Shown: positions 4,639 through 11,856 of the stretch, in pieces
Numbering within the stretch: position 1 is the first letter of the stretch
Layout: each line of letters opens with the position of its first letter
Origin: a virus
DNA length: 23,149 nucleotides
Direction: 5' to 3' (one strand)
Virus record (IMG/VR): IMGVR_UViG_3300027867_000041
Location: 1-23,149 of that record
The notes under the pieces: generated by a model
The model's database searches: none
Seen by the model: the letters and a program-made list of their open reading frames with translations, nothing else
Told to the model about the DNA's origin: nothing
Position numbers and translations under genes: made by a program

Positions 4639-5276
4639 TGTTCAGCATTTTGGTTTTGATTCTTCTTCAACGGCCTGCTACATTCATGCTTCAATCTAGT
4701 ACTACTGGGGCCGTTACGGCCTCTTGGAGTGCTAATGCTCCGTCAGATAATGTAGTAGTTTATAGGCTATACTACGGAACGGCCTCGAATATATACACAA
4801 CTACAATAGATATAACTGCTCCATTAACTTCTGTAGTTGTTCCAAATCTCACAACAAATACAACATACTATTTCGCAATTCAAGCTCGTGCTGCGACTTT
4901 GTTTTCTGCTCTTTCTCCAGAGGTTTCTATAACAATTCCTCAAGCAAATCCATGTTTAGATAGTGGTGGAAACAATGTTGTTCAACTCCGTGTTTTATCA
5001 TTCACGTCGCTGTTAGCTGCTAACGGCCTTGGGCAGCTATTGTGGACTATCACATCAGTAGCTAGAATAGTAAATATTACAGCAACTCTCAATGGCAATC
5101 CAATATCAGTGATTAACGGAGCTGATAGTAAAACACTAGATCTTGCGCGAAGCGCAGGAGTGAATTTCAATGCTCCTTCTACAAGTGGAGCTTATACTTT
5201 AGTAGTAAGCGCAGTAGATATTAACGGTTGTAAAGCTGATACTAGTTCGATAACACGAATAGTAAATGTTCCTTGA
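4638..5276 (+). CDS. Exported fibronectin type III protein, 212 aa
   Basis: Residues 1-12 (MFSILVLILLQR) resemble a short signal or anchor. Residues 26-101 match a fibronectin type III fold: W30 in ASWSA, YRLYYGTAS, and the hallmark LTTNTTYYFAIQARAA near the end. A Cys-containing linker (NPCLDSGG) leads into a second beta-sandwich-like domain (about 110-212) with a late Cys (INGCKAD). ATG 4638 overlaps the upstream peptide stop as TGATG; a GTG three bases earlier is an alternative start. FN3 domains in phages usually bind carbohydrate or cell surface in virion proteins. Being exported and lying in a lysis-like block, it might act outside the cell or be a virion protein whose hydrophobic N-terminus is not cleaved. 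Confidence 0.7.
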   Translation: MFSILVLILLQRPATFMLQSSTTGAVTASWSANAPSDNVVVYRLYYGTASNIYTTTIDITAPLTSVVVPNLTTNTTYYFAIQARAATLFSALSPEVSITIPQANPCLDSGGNNVVQLRVLSFTSLLAANGLGQLLWTITSVARIVNITATLNGNPISVINGADSKTLDLARSAGVNFNAPSTSGAYTLVVSAVDINGCKADTSSITRIVNVP

Positions 5277-5409
5277 TTCTTGGAGAAAGAGGTTGTCAGA
5301 CGTATACAACATCACGATAAACATTCGGAGACATAAAAGAAAGAAGATTAGGAAGTTAGTTCTTAAATTCGGACAACCAACTTGGAAGACGATAGAAGGA
5401 AAACAAACA

Positions 5410-5796
5410 ATGGCAACTCCAGTGATTCCCGGTACTCCCGCAGCCGCAGTGATGGCAGATGGTCAGCAACTATCTGCTACGATAACTCCAGAAGATGCTA
5501 ATGGGAATGTAGTTCCTATTCCTGATGGTGACGCAGTAGTTTGGTCTAGCTCTGATCCAACTATTGTTACCGTAACGGCATCTGTTGATGGTCTTTCTGC
5601 CGTTTGCGCTAGCGCAGCAAAGGTTGGCAGTGTCACGATTAATGTTGTAATTAATAGTGCCGCTGGAGTCGCCGTCGCTTCTGCATCAGGCACTATTCAG
5701 GTAACACCAGCCGGTTTGAGTCAGGTAGCAATTAGTTTTGGTGCTCCTTCCGCAATAGCACCCGGAACAACGGCTGGAGTAGCTAAAGCTAAATAA
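5410..5796 (+). CDS. Bacterial Ig-like (BIG2-type) domain protein, 128 aa
   Basis: From ATG 5410 (AAGGA nine bases upstream) the product has a short N-terminus and then a BIG2-type Ig-like pattern: LSATITPEDANGNVVPIPDG, VVWSSSDPTIVTVTAS, VCASAAKVGSVTINVVIN, ending SGTIQVTP. The W-S-S-S-D-P-x-x-V-T-V core and the following gly-containing strand are characteristic. The Ala-rich tail ends AGVAKAK. The frame is open further upstream to 5266, and TTG 5293 also has a well-spaced GGAGA, which would add a 39-residue basic arm. Ig-like domains in phages typically decorate virions and bind host glycans. Confidence 0.75.
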   Translation: MATPVIPGTPAAAVMADGQQLSATITPEDANGNVVPIPDGDAVVWSSSDPTIVTVTASVDGLSAVCASAAKVGSVTINVVINSAAGVAVASASGTIQVTPAGLSQVAISFGAPSAIAPGTTAGVAKAK

Positions 5797-5855
5797 TAGT
5801 TTGAGACGACGTGACAGAGAGAAGCGGGAATGAACGTAGGAAAGTGATAAGAAGA

Positions 5856-6245
5856 ATGCCAAAGTATCCTCAGACTGTAATTGATTTGGGGAAAGCAATT
5901 GCACATGCTGAAGGTTTTGGTGTTCCCGGCACTGTTCCAACTAGGGCTCATAATCCGGGTGATCTGAAAATCCCTAACTGGAATGGTGCCGTTACAGGCA
6001 CGGAAGGCATTTCTGTATTCCTAACTGATGAACAAGGCTGGGATGCTCTGTATGATCAGCTCTTAAGAATTCAAGTTGGAAATTCTCATGTTTATAGATT
6101 AGAGATGACATTTACTGAGTTCTCTAGACACTGGACTGATACACAAGAAACTAACTGGATAGACAATGTAATGTATTTATTGCAATCATTAGGTCATTCA
6201 GTTGATGAACAGACAAAACTTGGTGATTACTTTAGCAATGGTTAA
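5856..6245 (+). CDS. Lysozyme-like murein hydrolase (probable endolysin)
   Basis: The 129-aa product from ATG 5856 starts MPKYPQTVIDLGKAIAHAEG. E19 in AHAEGFG is placed as the catalytic Glu of lysozyme-superfamily transglycosylases. It is followed by RAHNPGDLK (residues 30-38), the equivalent of the NNPGNL motif in phage muramidases, then TEGISVFLTDEQGWDALYDQL, where F-x-T/D...GW-AL-x-QL is also typical. No signal peptide is seen, consistent with release through a holin. GTG 5811 and GTG 5844 are in-frame alternative starts; the conserved part begins after 5856. It follows the Ig-like gene and lies 12 nt before terL. A virion-associated hydrolase is the main alternative. Confidence 0.75.
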   Translation: MPKYPQTVIDLGKAIAHAEGFGVPGTVPTRAHNPGDLKIPNWNGAVTGTEGISVFLTDEQGWDALYDQLLRIQVGNSHVYRLEMTFTEFSRHWTDTQETNWIDNVMYLLQSLGHSVDEQTKLGDYFSNG

Positions 6246-6257
6246 CCAGCGAAGCTG

Positions 6258-7967
6258 ATGCCTACAAATCTAGCTAACGGAATAGAACTTGGAGATCCTG
6301 GCAACGGCTTCTATGAAGACTATCTCAGAGAAAGAAATATTAAACCACATCCAGTTCAGGAACAGCTTTTAACTCTTCCAGATGAAATCTTTGAAGCCCT
6401 ATATGGAGGAGCTGCTTATGGAGGAAAGAGTTGGATTCTTACGTTGCTCCCGCTATTTCGTGGATTCTACAAATTTAGGGGTTATAAAGGAATTATACTT
6501 AGAAACAAATTCCCAGACTTGGAAAGAGAGATAATACGTCTTTCTAAAGAATATTATCCAAAAACTGGAGCAAAGTATAATGAACAAAAACATAGCTGGG
6601 AATGGCCAGAGTACAACTCATATCAGGATTTCGGACACGTTCAGCATAGTAGTGATATTGCTATGTATGATTCTAGCCAATATAACTATTGTTCTTTCGA
6701 TGAGCTCACGCATTTTTCTGCTTATCCATATCATTATATGGTTGGTTCTCGTGTTCGTCCTTCGTCATCATTTAACATTGCAATCGTCAGAAACGGTTCG
6801 AATCCCGGAGGAGTAGGCCAAACATTTGTTTATGATAGATTCGTTAAGCCATTCGAAGATGGTAATAGAATCATTCGTGACAAGTCTACAGGTCTTCTAC
6901 GGATATTCATTCCAGCTAAAGCTGAAGATAATCCTTATGGAATGGAATACGATCCGTTATATGTTAAGAAACTCGAGATCCTTAAGACAGTCTCCGAAGC
7001 AGAATATAGAGCAAAAAGATTTGGCGACTGGCATGCATTTAAAGGCTCCGTTTTTACTACATTCAGACCACTTAGATTTCCAGGTGAGCCAGATAACGCA
7101 CTGCATGTTATTAAACGATTTCAAATACCTGAATGGTGGCCAAGAGTACTGTCAATTGACTGGGGAAAACGGGCAATGTGCCATGCAATGTGGATTGCAA
7201 TTTCTCCAAATCATAGAGCTTATATCTACAGAGAACGAGCTTGGTATAACAAGGACATAAGTCAATGGGCTAATGAGATTAGAGAACTTGTATATGAGAA
7301 TAGTGAAACAATTCTTCAGACCACACTTTGTGGGAGTGCTTGGCAGAGTCGAGGTGGAGAATTGATTTGTGATGAGTTCCAGCGTTATTCTAGATTGGTT
7401 CCTTCTTCATCGGAGAACTCTCCTGGTTCCAGGGTGGCTGGATTGCAATTAATACATGACTATTTGAGGTGGGAGAAAGTTGCTTCATTAAAGTCAAAAG
7501 GTGAGTTCTATGATATGCAATTAGCTCAGGGAATATATAGGAAATACGGGCCGGTCGCACTGGAGGCATATAAGAAACAATTCTATGATGAACCAGAAGA
7601 AGATAATCTTCCAGTTCTACAAATCTTCGAAGAGTGCAAAGTTTTAATTGATACAATTCCAATGGCCGTTTATGCCGAGGATAAACCGGGCCGTCCTGCG
7701 GAGGATATTGCTGAATTTGAAGGAGATGATCCTATTGATAACTTGAGATATGCCTGCAAGACTATTAAACGATATTTAGCCGGTGAGATTTCCGGTTTGG
7801 ACTTAGCGGCCAAGAAACAACTAGTAATGACTGATTATGGAGTAGATAATGATACAACTAGAATGTATAGAAGACTAGAAGCAATTGAGATGCATGACCA
7901 TCATACTCTTCAGGATTGTATTCCTGTTAGCCGTCGAAGTAGATTTGCAAGGAGGATGGTGCATTAA
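6258..7967 (+). CDS. terL: Terminase large subunit
   Basis: This 569-aa protein is the ATP-driven DNA packaging motor and headful or cos nuclease. The ATPase domain has a Walker A at residues 50-58 (GGAAYGGKS), an LRNKFPDLER adenine/arginine-type segment after it, a Walker B at 144-149 (YCSFDE) with catalytic Glu, and a coupling-like SNPGG at 181-185. The RNase-H-like nuclease domain starts near 295, with D301 in LSIDWGKR as the first metal ligand and DDPIDNLR (490-496) supplying the last Asp. Length and motif order are normal. It is followed by a stop-start overlap (TAATG) with the next small gene. The extra C-terminal 75 residues are basic and Arg-rich at the end (SRRSRFARR), possibly for portal or DNA contact. 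Confidence 0.95.
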   Translation: MPTNLANGIELGDPGNGFYEDYLRERNIKPHPVQEQLLTLPDEIFEALYGGAAYGGKSWILTLLPLFRGFYKFRGYKGIILRNKFPDLEREIIRLSKEYYPKTGAKYNEQKHSWEWPEYNSYQDFGHVQHSSDIAMYDSSQYNYCSFDELTHFSAYPYHYMVGSRVRPSSSFNIAIVRNGSNPGGVGQTFVYDRFVKPFEDGNRIIRDKSTGLLRIFIPAKAEDNPYGMEYDPLYVKKLEILKTVSEAEYRAKRFGDWHAFKGSVFTTFRPLRFPGEPDNALHVIKRFQIPEWWPRVLSIDWGKRAMCHAMWIAISPNHRAYIYRERAWYNKDISQWANEIRELVYENSETILQTTLCGSAWQSRGGELICDEFQRYSRLVPSSSENSPGSRVAGLQLIHDYLRWEKVASLKSKGEFYDMQLAQGIYRKYGPVALEAYKKQFYDEPEEDNLPVLQIFEECKVLIDTIPMAVYAEDKPGRPAEDIAEFEGDDPIDNLRYACKTIKRYLAGEISGLDLAAKKQLVMTDYGVDNDTTRMYRRLEAIEMHDHHTLQDCIPVSRRSRFARRMVH

Positions 7968-8167
7968 TGCAACCACATGAAGAGAGAGTTGTAGTAGAAA
8001 AGAAAGAGTTAGATGAGAAAATAATGAAGTTGAATACTTTTATTATTAGTAATAAGATTTTTCAAGAGTTATCAGAGGACGATAAAGATTTACTTGAGGC
8101 TCAACGTGTTGCTATGGAAGAATACTCAGAGATTCTAGGGCATCGCATTCATAGATTTAATTCATGA
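7967..8167 (+). CDS. Small helical protein, crAss001_48-related type, 66 aa
   Basis: It starts within the terL stop (TAATG). The sequence MQPHEERVVVEKKELDEKIMK, a central NTFIISNKIFQELSEDD, and the end EEYSEILGHRIHRF follow a pattern known from small helical phage proteins annotated as crAss001_48-related: xRVxxEKxELDxKxxKLxxFI, then LLxxQxxxMxxYSxILxxRIxxF. It is probably a two- or three-helix bundle. The function of that family is not known to me. Its stop overlaps the next start (ATGA), so it is coupled within the packaging operon. Confidence 0.7.
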   Translation: MQPHEERVVVEKKELDEKIMKLNTFIISNKIFQELSEDDKDLLEAQRVAMEEYSEILGHRIHRFNS

Positions 8168-8529
8168 CCAGATTCTTTCTTAGACTATTCGGAATTAGAG
8201 ATTTTGAACCTTGTTCTAGTTGCGAGAATCTAAAAGAACAACTCAGATTTGAGAGAGATAATAATCAGAGATTTGTTGATACACTTATTCAGATAATCTC
8301 GCCGAAGGCGGTTGAGCAGCCTCCTGTGGAGATAAATCAAATAGCCGCAAGCTCCGCATTATTTAGTCGTCGGAGAGCAGCAATGGAAGCAAAGGATAGA
8401 GAAGAAGCTAGAATATTAAAGAATTCTACTAATTTAGGAAAGCCTGACGATGCGATAAAGAAGCTAGAACATGAGATGGGCATAGCAGATTACGATAATT
8501 CAATCCAAAGAGCAGAAGAAGGAGTGTAG
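8164..8529 (+). CDS. Hypothetical phage protein with CxxC and coiled coil, 121 aa
   Basis: The start overlaps the preceding stop by four bases (ATGA). A short hydrophobic, basic N-terminus (MTRFFLRLFGI) is followed by CSSCENLKEQL (C17-x2-C20) and a helical stretch to about residue 45 likely to form a coiled coil. A Pro-containing linker (PPVEINQIA) and a charged region (LFSRRRAAMEAKDREEA) follow. I recall unnamed phage proteins with the same layout next to terminase or portal genes. An amphipathic N-terminus suggests membrane or protein contact. No function assigned. Confidence 0.7.
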   Translation: MTRFFLRLFGIRDFEPCSSCENLKEQLRFERDNNQRFVDTLIQIISPKAVEQPPVEINQIAASSALFSRRRAAMEAKDREEARILKNSTNLGKPDDAIKKLEHEMGIADYDNSIQRAEEGV

Positions 8530-8535
8530 AAATCA

Positions 8536-8766
8536 ATGGCAAACGCAGCACCGGCTACTGTAACGACATCATTGGCAACTGGACCAGGACAAGCATTGAG
8601 TTCAGTTAAGTTTACAGATGTTAATTCTATTGAGGTTGATTTCCTTCGTAATCTATTGAAAATTACACGTTCTGGTTCTGGCTCAACTCTAATATGTGCA
8701 TATGACGCTGCGGCTACTATTACTTGGACCGTAGCGGCTGGTGTTTCTACATTGGCATTTAGCTAA
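8536..8766 (+). CDS. Small beta-rich protein, 76 aa
   Basis: GAAGGAG at the end of the previous gene lies about 12 nt before the ATG. After an Ala/Thr-rich N-terminus the protein consists of alternating beta residues: VKFTDVNSIEVDFLRNLLKI, then SGSTLICAYDAAATITWTV and a terminal LAFS. It ends five bases before a gene of nearly the same size with a similar strand layout and the same final Ser, so the two may be tandem paralogues. Probably a small virion or capsid-associated protein, from position and composition. Confidence 0.65.
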   Translation: MANAAPATVTTSLATGPGQALSSVKFTDVNSIEVDFLRNLLKITRSGSGSTLICAYDAAATITWTVAAGVSTLAFS

Positions 8767-8771
8767 AATCA

Positions 8772-9008
8772 ATGGCTAATCAACCAATAATCATTGGAAC
8801 TGTAAAAGTTACAGCTAAAGACATAAACGGAAATAATATTGCTAAACAATTCAACTCTGTATATTCTTTGTCATTCGATTATAATAAAGGAATGATTAGT
8901 CTTGTAGATGTTACTGGACAATTTTATTTTCCATTAATTCCTATGACTACATTGACATACACAATGACTCCTGGTCCTAGTGCTACGCATACTATCGTAA
9001 TGAGTTAG
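8772..9008 (+). CDS. Small beta-rich protein, 78 aa, possible paralogue
   Basis: The gene starts five bases after its neighbour with AAAATCA before the ATG and no clear SD. The product begins MANQPIIIGTVKVTAKDING, continues with FNSVYSLSFDYNKGMISLVD and ends TIVMS. The order of strands, the F-x-x-V-x-S-[IL]-x-[VF]-D core and the final Ser parallel the 76-aa protein upstream. It is likely a small all-beta virion protein. Similarity to the neighbour is by eye and weak in identity. Confidence 0.65.
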   Translation: MANQPIIIGTVKVTAKDINGNNIAKQFNSVYSLSFDYNKGMISLVDVTGQFYFPLIPMTTLTYTMTPGPSATHTIVMS

Positions 9009-9009
9009 T

Positions 9010-9369
9010 ATGGCTGCCTGGAACAGCTCATCGTTAGGCTTTAGTGATCATAATGGTATGAGACAGAGTAGTGGTTTGCTTAAAAATTTAACAGAGCGTA
9101 TTAGCAAACAGCATTTGACTGAGCATCGTATGTTCGGAAGTAGGAGAGGACATACACAAGCTAATCCATTGAAAATAGGCAAGAAGTTTAAGATGAAGGG
9201 TAAAGGAACAACTAGAACATTGAGCAGTTCTGATAAATCAACAAGTCCTAAAGGTGGAGGTATTAGTCCTTCGATTGAAGAGTTTGATAAGATGATGTCA
9301 AGAGTAGCTGGTAAGAGTTCTACTGGGTTTGGTGGAAAGAAGATGTTCAGCCGCAAGTCATTTGGATAA
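9010..9369 (+). CDS. Basic, low-complexity hypothetical protein, 119 aa
   Basis: The ATG follows the previous stop by one base with no SD, so translation is probably coupled. The protein is rich in Ser, Gly, Lys and Arg and has almost no acidic residues until residues 89-93 (SIEEFDKM). Segments such as KIGKKFKMKGKGTTRTLSSS and GKKMFSRKSFG suggest a flexible, nucleic-acid-binding or head-associated protein. It sits directly before the portal gene. No family recognised; a minor virion or packaging-accessory role is an inference. Confidence 0.6.
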   Translation: MAAWNSSSLGFSDHNGMRQSSGLLKNLTERISKQHLTEHRMFGSRRGHTQANPLKIGKKFKMKGKGTTRTLSSSDKSTSPKGGGISPSIEEFDKMMSRVAGKSSTGFGGKKMFSRKSFG

Positions 9370-9372
9370 ATA

Positions 9373-11856
9373 ATGTTTCCACCTAATCCGCCTAATCAAC
9401 CTCCGCCGCAACAGCCGCAGAAAGAAAAGAAGAAGAGAGAACAGTCTGAACAGGAATTTGATGAAATTTCTTCATTGCTAAAGACTGTTTCAGATCACTT
9501 CATTGCAGAAGATAGGATGACTCGTGAAAGACAGATTAGACACTGGAGACGGCTCAAACTTTATTGGGCCAACTTCAGCCAGATTTATTGGAGCGAAGTT
9601 GCACATGATTATAGAATATACAATAGGGACATCAACGCTACAGACACAGACCAGGACTATTATGATAAACCAGTCAACATTTTCAAGGCCTTTCTTGAGA
9701 CAATTATTGCGGCACTTTCAATTCAAATCCCTGCTATAAACTGTGTTCCAGATGATGCCGATAATCCACTAGATTTACAGACGGCTAAAGCCGGAGATGA
9801 AATTTCTAAGCTAATTTATAAACATAATGATGTGATGTTCTTGTGGCTTCATGCTCTCTATATTTACTGTACAGAAGGGATGATCTGTTGCTATTCGTAT
9901 CCAAAGGCTAAGAAAGAGTATGGAACATACGATAAGCCTAAATATAAAGATGAAGAAATACAAGCTAGAGTCTGTCCGCAATGTGGTTCTCGTCAGCCAG
10001 ATGAAGCATTCTCGGAAGAAGAAGAATTTGAATTTGAGCCGGATGATGACGATGTAGACATTAAGAATGCACTAAGCGAAGGACCAATCTGTCAGGAGTG
10101 CGGAGCACAGCTTGATAAAGATCTCCAGAAGACTAAGCTAATAGTTCCAAGATTAGTCGGAGTAACGGCCGAACCTAAGAGTCGAATTTGTTTAGAAGTA
10201 TATGGTGGATTGTACGTTAAGGTTAGTAATACAGCTAAATGCCAAGAAGACACTCCTTATTTGATTTATAGTTATGAAACTCATTATTCTAATGCACTAG
10301 AATGTTATCCTGATTTGCGTGAAAAGATGCCGCACGGTGGATGGTCTAACATTGGAGTTTCTGATCCATACGAGCAGTATGGCCGTCTTAACACTCAATT
10401 CCGTGGAGAGTTTCCAGAAGAGAATGTAACTGTTAAAAATTGTTGGCTGCGGCCTTCTTCTTTTAACGTTTTACCTGAAGATGATTACAAGAAGCTAAAA
10501 AAGAAGTTTCCAGATGGATGCCGTTTCGTAATGGTTAATGATATTCCGGCAGAATATGAGAATGAATCACTGGATGACCATTGGACTCTGACTGAGAATC
10601 CAATGAGTGATTTTCTGAATCATGATCCTCTTGGAGAGCTTCTAACTAATATTCAGGATATTGTTAATGATCTTATTTCACTGACATTGCAAACTATTGA
10701 GCATGGCATTAGTCAAACATGGGCCGATCCGGCCGTTGTTAATTTCGCAGCTCAAAGACAAATAGAAGCAATGCCAGGTACTATCACTCCTACTAAACCA
10801 ATATCAGCCTCAAAGAATGTAGGAGAAGCATTCTATTCGTCAAAGACGGCCAGTCTAGCTCCAGAAGTATTTGCATTCTATAAGATCATTCAAGAAATGG
10901 GACAGTTTGTTTCTGGTGCTCTTCCGAGCATATTCGGAGGAAATCAAGCCGCTGGGAGTTCTAGAACAGCTAGCGAATATGCAATGTCTAAAGGCATGGC
11001 ATTGCAGAGATTACAGACTCCCTGGCGGATGATGACCATCTGGTGGAAGAAGATATTTGGTAAAGTAATACCGATGTATATTAAGAACCTATACGAAGAT
11101 GAAAGAGTTGTTGAAAAGGATGAACAAGGTAATTTCATTAATGTCTTTATTAGAAAAGCTGAGCTTGACGGCCGCATTGGGAGTATTGAATTAGAACCAG
11201 ATGAGAAACTCCCAATTTCAGATGAGCAGCAAGCTGATTCGATTATGCAGTTATTCCAGATAAATAACCAGGAAGTCACAGCGGCATTGATGGACCCTGA
11301 GAATCTCCCATATATTGCTAAAATCATCAAGATTCCAGAGTTCAGAATTCCTGGTGAAGACGATAGAGAAAAGCAATTCGAAGAAATTAATGAGCTGATA
11401 AATGCTTCTCCAATTCCTCCCGACCCTCAAGCTGTTCAACAGTTTCAACAAGCATCTCAGCAAGCGCAGCAGGCACAACAAGCTGGAATGCCTCCGCCGC
11501 AAATACCTCCACAGCCGCAAGAACAGCCATCAGTTCAAATAGATCAAGATGTAGATAATCATCAGATTGAAGCAGTTATTTGTAAAAATTGGTTAATTAG
11601 TAGTGCTGGAAGATTAGCAAAACGAGAGAATCCTAACGGCTATAAAAATGTATTATTACATATGAAAGCTCACATGGCTATTGTTCAACAGCAACAGCAA
11701 GCACAGCAATTACATCAAGATCAAATGCAATTAGCTACTGGGATGGAAAAGAAGAAAATTGGAGAACCAAGCGGAAATACTCAGGAGGCTAAGCCGAAGC
11801 ATCCTGAAAAAATAAAGACTGGAGCTCAAGGTGCCGATAGAAGTCCTATCTCCTGA
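9373..11856 (+). CDS. Portal protein with zinc-ribbon-like insertion, 827 aa
   Basis: The protein is the dodecameric DNA gate at one head vertex, inferred from position after terL and before the scaffold, size, and portal-like segments: an N-terminal helix (RQIRHWRRLKLYWAN), DKPVNIFKAFLETIIAALS, the long wing/stem helix region LLTNIQDIVNDLISLTLQTI, and the clip-to-stem stretch GSSRTASEYAMSKGMALQRL that recurs in podoviral P22-like portals. Length is near that class. C201-x2-C204 and C240-x2-C243 with an acidic run between them (about 214-228) form an inserted zinc-ribbon-like module. The first 16 residues are Pro/Gln-rich, and residues about 690-730 and 778-795 are Gln-rich and probably disordered. 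Its 3' end overlaps the scaffold start by 26 bases. Confidence 0.9.
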   Translation: MFPPNPPNQPPPQQPQKEKKKREQSEQEFDEISSLLKTVSDHFIAEDRMTRERQIRHWRRLKLYWANFSQIYWSEVAHDYRIYNRDINATDTDQDYYDKPVNIFKAFLETIIAALSIQIPAINCVPDDADNPLDLQTAKAGDEISKLIYKHNDVMFLWLHALYIYCTEGMICCYSYPKAKKEYGTYDKPKYKDEEIQARVCPQCGSRQPDEAFSEEEEFEFEPDDDDVDIKNALSEGPICQECGAQLDKDLQKTKLIVPRLVGVTAEPKSRICLEVYGGLYVKVSNTAKCQEDTPYLIYSYETHYSNALECYPDLREKMPHGGWSNIGVSDPYEQYGRLNTQFRGEFPEENVTVKNCWLRPSSFNVLPEDDYKKLKKKFPDGCRFVMVNDIPAEYENESLDDHWTLTENPMSDFLNHDPLGELLTNIQDIVNDLISLTLQTIEHGISQTWADPAVVNFAAQRQIEAMPGTITPTKPISASKNVGEAFYSSKTASLAPEVFAFYKIIQEMGQFVSGALPSIFGGNQAAGSSRTASEYAMSKGMALQRLQTPWRMMTIWWKKIFGKVIPMYIKNLYEDERVVEKDEQGNFINVFIRKAELDGRIGSIELEPDEKLPISDEQQADSIMQLFQINNQEVTAALMDPENLPYIAKIIKIPEFRIPGEDDREKQFEEINELINASPIPPDPQAVQQFQQASQQAQQAQQAGMPPPQIPPQPQEQPSVQIDQDVDNHQIEAVICKNWLISSAGRLAKRENPNGYKNVLLHMKAHMAIVQQQQQAQQLHQDQMQLATGMEKKKIGEPSGNTQEAKPKHPEKIKTGAQGADRSPIS

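Noticed and set aside
5686-5951. Overlapping minus-strand frames of 84 and 76 codons
   Set aside because: They are antisense to the Ig-like and endolysin genes, have no SD and mutually conflict.
6580-7260. Plus-strand frames of 78 and 144 codons within terL
   Set aside because: They overlap the motif-rich terL frame in another phase and have no independent SD or family match.
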